Source: an uncultured Myxococcales bacterium
Lineage (GTDB): Bacteria; Myxococcota_A; Polyangia; Polyangiales; Polyangiaceae
DNA length: 64,000 bases
Assembly: GCA_937872925.1 (NCBI GenBank)
Contig: CALMUT010000085.1
Span: forward strand, 1 to 64,000
Reading direction: 5' to 3'
Shown here: positions 16,864 through 26,061 of the stretch, one piece after another
Numbering within the stretch: the stretch's first letter is position 1
Layout of the letters: each line of letters starts with the position of its first letter
Made by a program: the position numbers and the translations under genes
The notes under the pieces: generated by a model
Seen by the model: only the letters and a program-made list of their open reading frames with translations
What the model was told of the DNA's origin: nothing
The model's database searches: none

Positions 16864-18333
16864 TCAGGGTTGCTTGGCCTGCGCAGGGCGGCGCCTGCGC
16901 GTCAGGCCGCCCAGCGCCAGCAGCACGAGCAGCGCGCCTGAGCCGAACTGCCCGCCGGCGCCCAGCTGACAACCACCTTCGGACCCAGAACTCTGAAGAC
17001 TTGTCTTCTGCTTACCACCGCCGGAACCAGACGTACCACCGGCTCCCCCACTGCCCACAAGCCCTTCGCAGGCATCGCCGACGCCGTCGTCGTTTGAGTC
17101 CGCTTGGTCTGTGTTGGACACGGTCGGACAGTTGTCATCCACATCCAAAATGCCGTCCGCGTCGTCGTCGTCGTCGCAGGCGTCGCCCATGCCGTCTTGG
17201 TCCGTATCCAGCTGCCCCGGGTCGGCCACGCCGGGACAGACGTCGACGTCATCAGGGAAGCCGTCACCGTCGGCGTCCCCTTCACAGGCGTCGCCAACAC
17301 CGTCTTTGTCGGAGTCGGCTTGATCTGCATTGGAGACTTTGGTGCAGTTATCTGTGCCGTCGTCGACGCCGTCGTCGTCGTCGTCGTCGTCGCAAGCGTC
17401 GCCTTTGCCGTCACTGTCCGTGTCGAGCTGCCCCGCGTTCTTGTCGAGGGGGCAGTTGTCGCTCGTGTCTTCCACACCGTCGCCGTCGTCGTCGCTGTCG
17501 CAGGCGTCGCCCTTGCCGTCGCTGTCCGTGTCCTTCTGATTCGCGTTTTTCACCGAAACGCAGTTGTCCGAGGCGTCCACCACACCGTCTCCGTCTTGGT
17601 CAGCGGGAGGGTTGACGCAAGCGCCCGTGGCGGTCAGCAGCTTGATGTCCGCGCCGTAGTAGAACTGCAGGATCTTCTTGTAGTCGTAGCCCTTGGTATT
17701 CTCGAGACAGCGTGCGCCCCACTGCGCCATGCAGCCGCGGTTTTGGCCGAACACGGCTTGGCCCGGCGGGATGTAGCCCAGGGTCGTCATCTTCACGGCG
17801 CCACCGGTCTTGCCCTCGTTGTAGGTGACGTACTTCTCCGTCGATCCGGAGCTGCCCTTGCAGGTGCTGGTGCTGACGGTCGAATCCCCGGCGACGTAAA
17901 AGCCGTAGGTCAAGTATCCGGTGTGGGAAAGGTAGATCCCCGCAGTGTCCTTGACGGCTTGATACGCCTTTGCCGACGGCGTGGCGCCGCAGCCATACAC
18001 CTGGCAACCCTGGCTGTCGCAGATGCTGCCCTTCGTCGCCATGTTGTAGTAGGCGACGGATCGCGCAGCGACGGCCTGTGCCTTGAGGGCCTCGAGGTTC
18101 GCGCCGCCGTTTTCACAGGTGATGACATGGGGGAGATAATCATCCTCCATGCTCTTTGTGCCCTTGCCCTCGACGAGCACGTTGCAATACGCCTTTGCCA
18201 GCGGCGCAGAGACGGCTTCGTAGAGCTCGCCGACAGACTCACCCGCATCCGGATCCCCAGGGCCGCAGCCAGCTACGGCGCTCAACAGCGCGCCGAATAG
18301 ACCGAAGAGTACAGAGGCTCGAAGTGCGCGCAT
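16864..18333 (-). CDS. SpoIID/LytB-domain protein with TSP3 repeats and MYXO-CTERM tail
   Basis: About 489 residues from the ATG at 18333. Signal peptide with lipobox SAVAGC, then a SpoIID-like domain (about 40-250) with [20 protein letters not shown], where the Glu aligns with the proposed catalytic Glu of SpoIID lytic transglycosylases, and the [22 protein letters not shown] segment. Seven or so thrombospondin type 3 Ca-binding repeats follow (about 265-440). A Gly/Ser linker, Cys, hydrophobic helix and RRRR end complete a MYXO-CTERM sorting tail. With the adjacent LAS peptidase it forms a pair of wall-active enzymes with the same display architecture. Confidence 0.85.
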   Translation of the reverse strand: MRALRASVLFGLFGALLSAVAGCGPGDPDAGESVGELYEAVSAPLAKAYCNVLVEGKGTKSMEDDYLPHVITCENGGANLEALKAQAVAARSVAYYNMATKGSICDSQGCQVYGCGATPSAKAYQAVKDTAGIYLSHTGYLTYGFYVAGDSTVSTSTCKGSSGSTEKYVTYNEGKTGGAVKMTTLGYIPPGQAVFGQNRGCMAQWGARCLENTKGYDYKKILQFYYGADIKLLTATGACVNPPADQDGDGVVDASDNCVSVKNANQKDTDSDGKGDACDSDDDGDGVEDTSDNCPLDKNAGQLDTDSDGKGDACDDDDDDDGVDDGTDNCTKVSNADQADSDKDGVGDACEGDADGDGFPDDVDVCPGVADPGQLDTDQDGMGDACDDDDDADGILDVDDNCPTVSNTDQADSNDDGVGDACEGLVGSGGAGGTSGSGGGKQKTSLQSSGSEGGCQLGAGGQFGSGALLVLLALGGLTRRRRPAQAKQP

Positions 18334-18575
18334 TGAGGGTCCCAGTGTAGCTTGAAGGAATGCCGATGGGCTTCTCCGGGCAATGACGCGTGGCGCCACG
18401 GCGGAGCGTTAGCGTCAGCAGAGCAATCCTGAGTCCATGCCCCTTCCCCACAGGGAAACGCTGGAATCCTGGGGACTTCCAGGCTCAGACGCCGGGTGGA
18501 ATACCGGCGATGCAACCGCGCACTGCCAACCACCGGTTGGCACCGCCGTCGCGTCAGAAAGCGCTTGCGCGCGCC

Positions 18576-20087
18576 CTAAGCGCGATAATGCGCCTCTAGA
18601 GCATCGAGCAGCCCGGCCACGGTGTACACGCTGGCAGTGACAGTCGGTTCGATGCCGCGCGCGCGGGCGGCGTCGGTTGTGATGGGGCCGATGCTCGCCA
18701 CGGCGACGTTCGCCAGTACTTCTTTTGCGTTCTCACCCAATAGCTCGCAGGTCGATGCCACGGTGGAGCCGGACGTAAACAAGATCACGTCGCTATTCGT
18801 CCGTAGCTGCTGGGCGAGCGCCTCGCCGCGGCTTGCATCGACGGGACGCGTTTCGTACGCAGGCACCACATCGACCTCGAACCCTGCAGCACGCAGCATC
18901 TCCGGCATGGTCTCGCGAGCAGACAGGGCCCGGGGCACGAGCACACGTCCGCGGCCCGTTTCGGCGAGCAGCGCCTGCGCCAAGCTCTCGCCCACGAACT
19001 CCTTTGCGATCACGTCTGAGCGAATGCCGTAGCGCGCTGCAGCCTCCGCGGTCTTGGGTCCGATCACGCCCACCCGGGCCGTGCCGAGGGCGCGCGCGTC
19101 CTTGTTGGCTTTCTCGAGCGCCGCAAAGAAACGGTCCACGCCGTTGGCGCTCGTGAACACCACCCACGCGTAGTCGCTCAATCTGTCAACCGACGCCGCG
19201 AGGGGTGCGGGGTCCGGTGGATCGCAAATCTCGATGACCGGAAAGAGTACCGCGGCGGCGCCCCGGGCCCGGATCGCATCCGCGGTGGCCCGCGCTTGGT
19301 GCGGGGCGCGAGGCACCACGATCTGCTTGCCAAACAGCGGCCGATTGTCAAACCAGCGTAGCTTCTCTCGGAGCCTCACGATCTCTCCGACCACGATAAT
19401 GGCAGGATTGGCTAGGCCCTGTTGTTGCGCGCGCTCAGCTATATCGGCCAGGGTGCCGACTGCCACTTGTTGTGCCGGACGCGCGCCCCACTGAATCACA
19501 GCGGCGGGTGTGGTTGCTGCACGCCCGCCCTCGATGATGGCTTGGGTGATGTCGCTGATACGTCGCATGCCCATCAGCACGCAGATGGTGTCCGTGGCAG
19601 TCGCTAGCTTCTTCCAAGCGGCTGGCGACCATTCCTTTCCCGCTTTGTCGCTGCCCGTAATGAACGTCGTGCTCGAAGACAGTTCGCGATGCGTCAGCGA
19701 CATGCCAGCGTAGGTCGTGGCACCCACTGGCGAGGGGATCCCCGGGACGACCTCGAAGGGAACACCGGCGTCCGCGAGTGCTTCTGCTTCTTCGGACCCC
19801 CGCGCGAACAAGAACGGGTCGCCACCTTTCAAGCGCACGACTCGCTTGCCGCCGCGCGCCAGTTCGATCAACTGCTCGGTGATCGACTCTTGGCTGGGGC
19901 TCTCGACGTTGTAACGCTTGCCCACGTCTCGGGTCTCCGCCTGCGGGCATTCGTCCAAAAGCGACGGGTGCGCCAGCGCGTCGTACAACACGACTTCGGC
20001 GTCTCGCAGTGCCTCCAAACCGCGCACGGTGATCAACCCCGGATCCCCGGGCCCTGCGCCAACTAACCAGACCTTGCCTGCGTGCAT
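18576..20087 (-). CDS. cobA-hemD: Uroporphyrinogen-III C-methyltransferase / uroporphyrinogen-III synthase fusion
   Basis: 503 residues with two complete enzymes. Residues 1-245 are the SAM-dependent uroporphyrinogen-III methyltransferase: VWLVGAGPGDPGLITVRG, VVLYDAL, VRLKGGDPFLFARGSEE, VVPGIPSPVGATTYAG and VLMGMRRI. Residues 255-503 are uroporphyrinogen-III synthase: VVPRAPHQA, VVFTSANGVDRFF, FVGESLAQALL, RGRVLVPRA, VDVVPAYETR and VILFTSGSTV. Together they convert hydroxymethylbilane to uroporphyrinogen III and then to precorrin-2 for sirohaem or cobalamin. Such fusions are known in several phyla. No other tetrapyrrole gene is in the window. The intergenic region on its 3' side (18334-18575) shows no clear element. 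Confidence 0.9.
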   Translation of the reverse strand: MHAGKVWLVGAGPGDPGLITVRGLEALRDAEVVLYDALAHPSLLDECPQAETRDVGKRYNVESPSQESITEQLIELARGGKRVVRLKGGDPFLFARGSEEAEALADAGVPFEVVPGIPSPVGATTYAGMSLTHRELSSSTTFITGSDKAGKEWSPAAWKKLATATDTICVLMGMRRISDITQAIIEGGRAATTPAAVIQWGARPAQQVAVGTLADIAERAQQQGLANPAIIVVGEIVRLREKLRWFDNRPLFGKQIVVPRAPHQARATADAIRARGAAAVLFPVIEICDPPDPAPLAASVDRLSDYAWVVFTSANGVDRFFAALEKANKDARALGTARVGVIGPKTAEAAARYGIRSDVIAKEFVGESLAQALLAETGRGRVLVPRALSARETMPEMLRAAGFEVDVVPAYETRPVDASRGEALAQQLRTNSDVILFTSGSTVASTCELLGENAKEVLANVAVASIGPITTDAARARGIEPTVTASVYTVAGLLDALEAHYRA

Positions 20088-20278
20088 CTGCGTTGGCCCG
20101 AGCCTAGCGCAGGCGGACGCACGCCGAAGCGCCCGGAAACGGGGTTTCGCGACCGGCGCAGCAGATTGGACGGCCGTTCAGTGGTGGACGCGACGGCGCC
20201 CAAGTATCTGTAATCAAAAGAGATCCATGGAAATCAGCCGGGCTTCTCTTGACTTCGCGTGGCGGATAGGCCACATCC

Positions 20279-20307
20279 GCCCACCTTGTGAGCGCCTGTA
20301 GGTGGGC
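20279..20307 (+). promoter_or_regulatory. Leader hairpin upstream of the GYF-GAF gene
   Basis: GCCCACCT and AGGTGGGC form a perfect 8-bp stem with a 13-nt loop, about 30 bp before the ATG at 20338. There is no long T-run, so it is not an obvious terminator. It may be a leader structure or an operator. Confidence 0.35.
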
Positions 20308-20337
20308 CTTTGGGCGCTCCAGTTGAGGAGAGCGGCG

Positions 20338-21171
20338 ATGCACGCGGCTATGGACAGTGGGAACTTGCCCGTCGTGGGCGAAGATCAGTGGTTCTTGACC
20401 AACGGCGTAGAAGCCGTCGGCCCGGTGACCTTCGAGTTGATGCAGCGCGGGCTGCACGCAGGGCGCATTCCGGTCGATTCCTTCGTGCGCCACGGCAGCT
20501 GGAAAGTCTGGCGCAAACTACAGGACATCGAAGGGCTGACCCAAGAACAGCGCGAAGCGCAAATCGCGGAGCTCGCAGAGGTCTCTGCAGGCGCCGAGGC
20601 GCGCGCAAGTGATCCCAAGAACGAAGCGCCTCCGCCTCCCCCGGCAGAAGAGCTCGAAGCGCCAGCCAATGACTCCACGCCTCCGTCGTTGAAGCCGCCA
20701 GCCATCGACCCCGAATCAGTCTTCGCCACCGCCGAAGACCTGGAGCAGGCCTTTCTCCTGGCCTTGTCCACCTCCGTCACCGCAGCCAATGCGCATTTGG
20801 GATTGATCCACGTGGTGCGCCACGATCTGAAGACGACAGCGTGCTCCTTCGCGCAAGGACACGGCGCCGAGTCCTTATTGGGCGAGCGCATGGCGGAAAA
20901 CGATCCAGCGCTGCTAGCAGCGCAAGCCGGGCACACGATCGTGGGCGAAATGCGCCTCGGTGAAGCAGGCAAGCATATCGCCGGGCGCGTCGCACGTGCC
21001 CTGCCGGGCCCACGTGGCGTCGCCATGGTGCCCATTCGCATGGACAGCGCGCTGGTCGGCATGATCGAACTCGGTCGCACTACGCGACCATTCCGCGCGC
21101 GGGAGATCGCGCCCGTCGAGACCGTCGCCGAAGCACTGGTGACGCGGATCTCCGCCGCCGCTTGGCTCTGA
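20338..21171 (+). CDS. GYF-domain / GAF-domain protein
   Basis: About 277 residues from the ATG at 20338, preceded by GAGGAG about 8 nt upstream. Residues ~15-65 form a GYF_2-type domain (QWFLTNGVEAVGPVTFELM, ending SWKVWRKLQDI), usually a protein-protein interaction module. A charged Glu/Ala/Pro-rich linker follows (to ~125). The rest resembles a GAF-type sensor domain (about 135-275; ANAHLGLIHVV, ALVGMIELGR, FRAREIAPVETVAEALV). It has no output domain, so it probably acts by binding a partner. No operon partner is obvious. Confidence 0.7.
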   Translation: MHAAMDSGNLPVVGEDQWFLTNGVEAVGPVTFELMQRGLHAGRIPVDSFVRHGSWKVWRKLQDIEGLTQEQREAQIAELAEVSAGAEARASDPKNEAPPPPPAEELEAPANDSTPPSLKPPAIDPESVFATAEDLEQAFLLALSTSVTAANAHLGLIHVVRHDLKTTACSFAQGHGAESLLGERMAENDPALLAAQAGHTIVGEMRLGEAGKHIAGRVARALPGPRGVAMVPIRMDSALVGMIELGRTTRPFRAREIAPVETVAEALVTRISAAAWL

Positions 21172-21206
21172 GATCGCGGCCCCGGGCGCGTGGTAGAGTC
21201 CGCCCC

Positions 21207-21629
21207 ATGCTCCGAGCTGCTGCCGTCGTGGGTTTCGCGAGTGTCCTAGGCTTGCTGAGCACTGCCTGCGCCCAGGACTGCGAAACGACGAACTCCGACA
21301 GCGTCACCTATGCGGGCGGCAACGTCGATGCGAGCGGCACCGTATACGAAACCGGCGCGTGGGACGAACCGTGGCTGCACTTTCCCCCGGGGCGGCGTTT
21401 TTCCCTCGAGCATGGCCTGGGACGAAAGCCCTACGTGATCAATACCTACCTTTCCTTCTCCGAAGATCCGCTATCGACGAAGAACAACGCTTCCGAAAGC
21501 GCCGGCAACCAGGCGGTGATCGAGGCTGTTACCGACATGGCCGTTCAGGTGCGGAACGACAGCTGCGCGGACTTCTACCTGCGGGTCACCGCAGCGACGA
21601 CCTCGAGCGCAGACGCAGGCGCGGACTGA
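21207..21629 (+). CDS. Small lipoprotein, function unknown
   Basis: 140 residues from the ATG at 21207. Lipobox near residue 18 (LLSTAC), then a single domain of about 110 residues predicted beta-rich (TVYETGAWDEPWLHFPPG, YVINTYLSFSED) with one Cys near the end (NDSCADFYLRV). No known family was recognised. It starts 35 bp after the GYF-GAF gene and may share its transcript. Confidence 0.7.
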   Translation: MLRAAAVVGFASVLGLLSTACAQDCETTNSDSVTYAGGNVDASGTVYETGAWDEPWLHFPPGRRFSLEHGLGRKPYVINTYLSFSEDPLSTKNNASESAGNQAVIEAVTDMAVQVRNDSCADFYLRVTAATTSSADAGAD

Positions 21630-21757
21630 GCCACTCCGTGGTTCGCGCCGCAGCGCCAACCGGCGCTCGGCTGCAGCAAGCTGCGAGACCTGCTCTCGGG
21701 GTTTACACGACGACGCAGCTTCGCTAAGAGCCTGCTTCCAATTCAGGAGAACGATTC

Positions 21758-22291
21758 ATGCGCGCAATCCAACTCAGCATCGCCTTTGTGTCGACCCTCG
21801 CTCTGGCAGCCGCCTGTGGCGGCGGACAGCCCGAGCCCATCGCCCCCGAGCCCCCGCCGGAGCCCGCGCCCACCGCGGACATGGCGCCAGAGCCCGCGCC
21901 GGAGCCAGAGCCCGAACCGGAGCCAGAGCCGGCCAAGCCGACTTGGGCGACGATGACCCACGAGCAAAAGGTGGAGCACATGAAGACGGTGGTCATGCCC
22001 AAGATGACCGCGGTGTTCCAAGAGTTCGACGCCAAGAAGTACAAGGAGTTCGGCTGCCCCACGTGCCACGGTCCAGGTGCCAAAGAAGGCAAGTTCGACA
22101 TGCCAAACAAGAAGCTGCCGAAGCTCAACTCCAAGGACAACTTCGCCAAGCACATGAAGAAGCACAAGAAGGTCACGGAGTTCATGATGCAGAAGGTCGT
22201 GTCCGAGATGGCCGGCACCCTGGAGATGGAGCCCTACAACCCAGAGACCCAGAAGGGTTTCGGTTGCGGCGGTTGCCACGAGATGGAGTAG
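21758..22291 (+). CDS. Lipoprotein with two haem-binding CxxCH motifs
   Basis: 177 residues with a CAGGAG ribosome binding site upstream. Lipobox LAAAC at residue ~20, then a Pro/Glu-rich rigid linker (PEPAPEPEPEPEPEP) to about residue 65. The C-terminal domain contains CPTCH near residue 100 and CGGCH only a few residues from the stop, both covalent haem c attachment motifs, plus several Met residues (MPNKKLPKL, MEPYN) that could be axial ligands. It is probably a membrane-anchored periplasmic dihaem electron carrier. A terminator follows directly. Confidence 0.75.
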   Translation: MRAIQLSIAFVSTLALAAACGGGQPEPIAPEPPPEPAPTADMAPEPAPEPEPEPEPEPAKPTWATMTHEQKVEHMKTVVMPKMTAVFQEFDAKKYKEFGCPTCHGPGAKEGKFDMPNKKLPKLNSKDNFAKHMKKHKKVTEFMMQKVVSEMAGTLEMEPYNPETQKGFGCGGCHEME

Positions 22292-22331
22292 CCCCGGATC
22301 AGGCAGTTCCACCTGCCACGCAGAAGCAGCG

Positions 22332-22370
22332 AAAGCCGCGATCCTCTCTTTGGTTTTGGGTCGCGGCTTT
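22332..22370. terminator. Rho-independent terminator, likely bidirectional
   Basis: AAAGCCGCGA and TCGCGGCTTT form a perfect 10-bp stem with a 19-nt loop, followed by TT. A-rich and T-rich flanks let it work for both the haem lipoprotein (plus) and the converging lipoprotein gene (minus). Confidence 0.8.
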
Positions 22371-22388
22371 TTCGCGTCTGCGTGTTCA

Positions 22389-22925
22389 CTAATCCCGCGG
22401 TGTGTCGATCGGTTCGGCCGCTTGGTCCCGGGGAAACTCAGCCTCTAGATATGCGCGCGCGCCGCAGTAGTCGCGACAGCCCGCACTGGTGATGCGGATC
22501 GTATTTGGGTCGAGGGACAATTCGATAGAGCAGTCTTCCTCGGCGGCGTGCCACTTATCCCGACCGCTCGGGCTGAGCCGGCCCTCCCAATTGCAGACAT
22601 GGTAGTTCGTCTGCACGAGCTCGATCTTGATCTGTAACCCATCGACTTCCTGGCGGATGGTCAGCGTATCGTTGACCTCCTCTGTGCACCACTCTGGCTC
22701 GTCACACACATAGGTGACTTCATGGGGCCAACGGTACACGCCATCCAGAGCACGCTCGCGTCGCAGGTTCGCGCCAGAGTCCGCGGGCGCGTCTTCGCCA
22801 GGTGCCGACTGCACCTGGACGACTGGATTCGATGCGGCCGGCGGCGGCGACGCGGAGCAGGCCACCAACAAGAACAGCGGCGCAGCACGCCAGCGAGTGA
22901 CTTCAACTTTGACGAGCGTGGACAC
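22389..22925 (-). CDS. Lipoprotein, function unknown
   Basis: 178 residues with a GTG start. Signal peptide ending in the lipobox LLVAC near residue 23, a Pro/Ala linker, then a domain with six to eight cysteines (YVCDEPEWC, HVCNWEGRL, EDCSIEL, AGCRDYCGARAYL). The W-x-Y-x-H spacing and beta pattern suggest a small ligand-binding or structural domain on the periplasmic side, but no family could be named. It converges on the haem lipoprotein across the shared terminator. Confidence 0.7.
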   Translation of the reverse strand: MSTLVKVEVTRWRAAPLFLLVACSASPPPAASNPVVQVQSAPGEDAPADSGANLRRERALDGVYRWPHEVTYVCDEPEWCTEEVNDTLTIRQEVDGLQIKIELVQTNYHVCNWEGRLSPSGRDKWHAAEEDCSIELSLDPNTIRITSAGCRDYCGARAYLEAEFPRDQAAEPIDTPRD

Positions 22926-23068
22926 GGGTCCGGCTCATTATGACACGGCGCCCCTCCGGGTTCGTCTTGCAGGCCGAACTTGAGGACAAGGGCACGGCCG
23001 TGCTGGCGAGTGAAGAGGCGGCGCCCTTCGCCGACGTCCAGGTGGGCGGGAACTGAACCGAGTTCTTC

Positions 23069-23389
23069 TCAGAACAGCGCCAAGCCAACACCGTAGCTGA
23101 GCGAATTTGCCAGCGCCGACGCGAGTAGCGCACGCCCAACATCGCGTTCGCGGCTGACCAAGAAGTAGACCAACGCCTCGACCAGCGCAGCACCCGCTTC
23201 CCCGATCAGCAGGTAGCTTTGGTAAGAACCTGCCCAGCGGAAGAGCAGCGTATTCATGGCCAGATTGGTCGCGCCGGTCGTGAGGGCGCAGGTCAGCGCC
23301 ATGCGGCGCCGCTCGCCGGGGTAGCACAGGGCCACCACCGGCGCCTCGACGACGACCGTGATCGCCAGAGCGATCAGGACAGGGTTCAC
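23069..23389 (-). CDS. Small integral membrane protein
   Basis: 106 residues with three or four predicted transmembrane segments (LIALAITVVVEAPVVALC, MALTCALTTGATNLAMNTLL, AALVEALVYFLV, ALLASALANSLSYGVGLALF). Its start overlaps the stop of the upstream MYXO-CTERM gene by four bases (ATGA), so the two are translationally coupled. No family recognised. Glu residues inside or near helices 1 and 3 could be functional. A role tied to the upstream surface protein is inference. Confidence 0.7.
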   Translation of the reverse strand: MNPVLIALAITVVVEAPVVALCYPGERRRMALTCALTTGATNLAMNTLLFRWAGSYQSYLLIGEAGAALVEALVYFLVSRERDVGRALLASALANSLSYGVGLALF

Positions 23390-24072
23390 GCTCGCCGACG
23401 GCGACGACGCGCGGTCAACAGGAGTCCGAGAGCGGCCAGCATCGCGTTGAACCCCAATACGACCTTGCTCGTTGCAGTCATGGGACGCACGGCGCAGCCG
23501 CCATCGTCGCCTGAAGGACTCGAACTCGAACCGGCGCTACCGCTCGCGGCGCCATTGCCCGCTGAGCCCGCTGAGCCCGCGACCCCGACACTGCCTCCGG
23601 ATCCCGTGGCGCCGCTGCCGCCAATGTAGTCACAGATGCTCTGAGTATCCGTCCACGGCACCGTTCCGGAAAACGGCGTCGTGCCCGGATTGCCCGAAGA
23701 CAGCGTGCAGCCCGACGGTGGGTCGTCTGCAATCGTCACCTTGTCGTAGAAGTCCGTGCCGCAGCAACTGCTGCAGCACTCGTAGGGCGTTGCGAATCCG
23801 TATTTGTGCTCGCCCTTCGGCACGCACTCATCCACGTAGCAGTCGCCCTTGCAGTTTTCCGCCAGCTGGACGGCGTCGCCACCCGTCGTTTCCCGCAGCA
23901 TCCCGCCGGAGTCGGGGCAACCCCGGCCGTCGAAGTTCTGGGGGCACACAGTCACCGTGTTGCCTTCAGCTTTCACGCTGTAGCCAGTGGGCATGGCGCA
24001 GTTGGCTTGTGCGGCTTGCGTCAACGCAAGCGTGGTCAAGGCGATGGGTATTCCAAGAGCAAAGTATTTCAT
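23386..24072 (-). CDS. Secreted Cys-rich protein with MYXO-CTERM-like tail
   Basis: 228 residues from the ATG at 24072. Sec signal peptide (LGIPIALTTLALTQAAQA), then a Cys-rich domain with about 14 cysteines, including CKGDCYVDEC and CCSSCCGTDF, presumably disulfide-bonded. A Gly/Ser/Ala linker follows, then the MYXO-CTERM pattern: GGCAVRP, a hydrophobic helix, and a run of six Arg at the end. Exported and probably processed to the surface. Coupled to the small membrane protein downstream by an ATGA overlap. Function unknown. Confidence 0.75.
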   Translation of the reverse strand: MKYFALGIPIALTTLALTQAAQANCAMPTGYSVKAEGNTVTVCPQNFDGRGCPDSGGMLRETTGGDAVQLAENCKGDCYVDECVPKGEHKYGFATPYECCSSCCGTDFYDKVTIADDPPSGCTLSSGNPGTTPFSGTVPWTDTQSICDYIGGSGATGSGGSVGVAGSAGSAGNGAASGSAGSSSSPSGDDGGCAVRPMTATSKVVLGFNAMLAALGLLLTARRRRRRA

Positions 24073-24207
24073 GGCTGGGTGTCTCCTGCGTTGCTCAGAT
24101 AAGCAATCCTGGTGCCACGGGCTGCGGCACAGTTTGGCACGCTTCGAACCCCAAACGCACGTCACCCTTGGGCCGGCACCCGTAGGGGCACTCCGGAAAC
24201 CTCGACG

Positions 24208-26061
24208 CTAGCTGCCGGGCGCGGTGGGCGGCGTTGTCTGCCGGGCAAACTGCAGCTCGTGCAGCTTGGCGTACAACCCCCGCTGCTCGATCAGCTCTTC
24301 GTGAGTGCCTTGCTCGGCGATGCGCCCCTTGTGGAAGACGACAATGCGGTCCGCGCGGCGGATCGTGCTCAAGCGGTGCGCAATCAAGATCGCTGTACGG
24401 CCGCGCCAGAGTTCTTCGAGAGCGGTCTGGAGCTTGGCTTCCGTGTCACTGTCGATACTGGCCGTGGCCTCGTCCAAGATCAGGACCGGAGCGTCCCGAT
24501 ACAGCGCTCGCGCGAAGGCGATCAACTGGCGTTCCCCTGCCGAAAAGTTCTCTCCCCGCTCCTCGACTTGGGTGTCGAGGCCACCGGGGCGTTTTAGGAA
24601 CAAGTCGAGTGCTCCGATGCGTGCGAGTGCTTCTTGCACGCGTTCAGCGTTGGGCGTCTCGCCCGCTGCGATGTTCTCCGCCACGGTGCCGGGGAACAGA
24701 AATACGTCTTGGGGCACGACTGCAAAGCGCCGGCGCAGCTCCCTGCGGGACAAGCCGCACACGTCTTTGCCTTCGACGCGTACGGTTCCCTTTTGCGCGT
24801 TGTACAGTCGCAATAGTAGCGCCGTTACCGTAGTCTTGCCCGCTCCGGTGGGCCCAACCAACGCGATCTTCTCGCCGGGCTTGGCTTGCAGCGACACGTC
24901 CGATAGCACCGGCACGCCAGGCTTGTACTCGAAGCTTACCCGGTCGAATTCGAGCGCGAGAGCCGCATCGCCGTCCGACGGCGTGTCGATTCGAGGCGCA
25001 TCGACTTCGTCGCTGGGTGTATCCAGCAAACCGAAGACGCGCTCGGCGCCGGCCATGGCGCTCTGCAGAAGCGTGTAGCGCTGGGCCAACGCACTGATGG
25101 GTTCGAAGAACTGCACCAGGTAGGCGTTGAAGGCCACGATAGTGCCGAAGGTCACGGGGTGATAGCCCAGATAGACGATGATGCTCGCGAGGCAGACCGC
25201 AGCGATCATCTCGATTGCGGCGTCTTGCATGGACTCGAACTTGATCGAAGATAGATTCGCGTCGCGATAAGCTCGGTTGATGCCGTCGAACTCTCGCGCA
25301 GCCGCGGCTTCGCGTCGGTAGGCCTGCACCACACTCATGCCCGAGACTTGCTCGTTCATGGTCGCGTTCATGCGCGCCGTTTTGGCGCGGATTTCCCGAA
25401 ATGCCGTGCGCATGCGTTTGCGCAGCAACACAACCAAGATCGCCACCGGCGGCGTTGCGGCAAACGCCACCAAGGCGAGCTTGGCATCTAGCACCAACAT
25501 CAGCACCACGATGCCGACTAGGCGAATCAAATCTCCAAAGGCGTTCAACGCACCGGATGCAAACAGCTCCTGGATCGCGTCCACATCGTTGGTGACGCGG
25601 GTCACAAGACGCCCGACGGGTTGGTGGTCGAAAAACCCGAGACGCAACCGATGCAAGAACTGAAAGACATGGCGGCGCAGATCGGCCATGGCGCGGGCGC
25701 CAGCGACCTGAAGCGCGTAGATCTGCACGTAGACCAGAACCTGCTCCACGAGCACGATGCCGAGCAAGATCAGACCGCCGCGCATGAGCACGTCCGCATC
25801 GCCGCGCAGCACGCCTTGGTCGATGGCATGCAGCATGACCAACGGCCGAATCATGGATCCGACGGCCGTGACGACGATCGACGCGACCGCAAGCCAGAGC
25901 GCCAGCCGGTGCGGGCGCACGAAGGGCCACAATCGCGCGATTAGTCGCGAATCGTAGGCCTTGCCCAACTTGCCTTCTTCGTGAAAGCGGCGCAGCACTG
26001 CTTCAGTGCGCGTCTCGCCCTGCTCGCCGGAGCGCTCGGAAGAAGTCGCCATCTTGCTCAT
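24208..26061 (-). CDS. ABC exporter half-transporter, catalytically complete partner (MdlB-like)
   Basis: 617 residues: a six-helix membrane domain (about 45-330), then an ATPase domain with Walker A GPTGAGKTT, Q-loop, signature FSAGERQ, Walker B VLILDEATASID with the catalytic Glu, and the H-loop AHRLST. Its start overlaps the stop of the upstream half-transporter by four bases (ATGA), so the two form a heterodimeric exporter. The substrate (lipid, peptide or drug) cannot be told from sequence. Confidence 0.9.
   Translation of the reverse strand: MSKMATSSERSGEQGETRTEAVLRRFHEEGKLGKAYDSRLIARLWPFVRPHRLALWLAVASIVVTAVGSMIRPLVMLHAIDQGVLRGDADVLMRGGLILLGIVLVEQVLVYVQIYALQVAGARAMADLRRHVFQFLHRLRLGFFDHQPVGRLVTRVTNDVDAIQELFASGALNAFGDLIRLVGIVVLMLVLDAKLALVAFAATPPVAILVVLLRKRMRTAFREIRAKTARMNATMNEQVSGMSVVQAYRREAAAAREFDGINRAYRDANLSSIKFESMQDAAIEMIAAVCLASIIVYLGYHPVTFGTIVAFNAYLVQFFEPISALAQRYTLLQSAMAGAERVFGLLDTPSDEVDAPRIDTPSDGDAALALEFDRVSFEYKPGVPVLSDVSLQAKPGEKIALVGPTGAGKTTVTALLLRLYNAQKGTVRVEGKDVCGLSRRELRRRFAVVPQDVFLFPGTVAENIAAGETPNAERVQEALARIGALDLFLKRPGGLDTQVEERGENFSAGERQLIAFARALYRDAPVLILDEATASIDSDTEAKLQTALEELWRGRTAILIAHRLSTIRRADRIVVFHKGRIAEQGTHEELIEQRGLYAKLHELQFARQTTPPTAPGS

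Noticed and set aside
17104-18300. Open frame on the plus strand with Val/Ala-rich translation
   Set aside because: Mirror frame of the Asp-codon-rich thrombospondin repeats of the minus-strand SpoIID-type gene.
21743-22312. Open frame of 189 codons on the minus strand
   Set aside because: Antisense to the haem lipoprotein; His/Leu/Gly repeats arise from its Pro-Glu codons.
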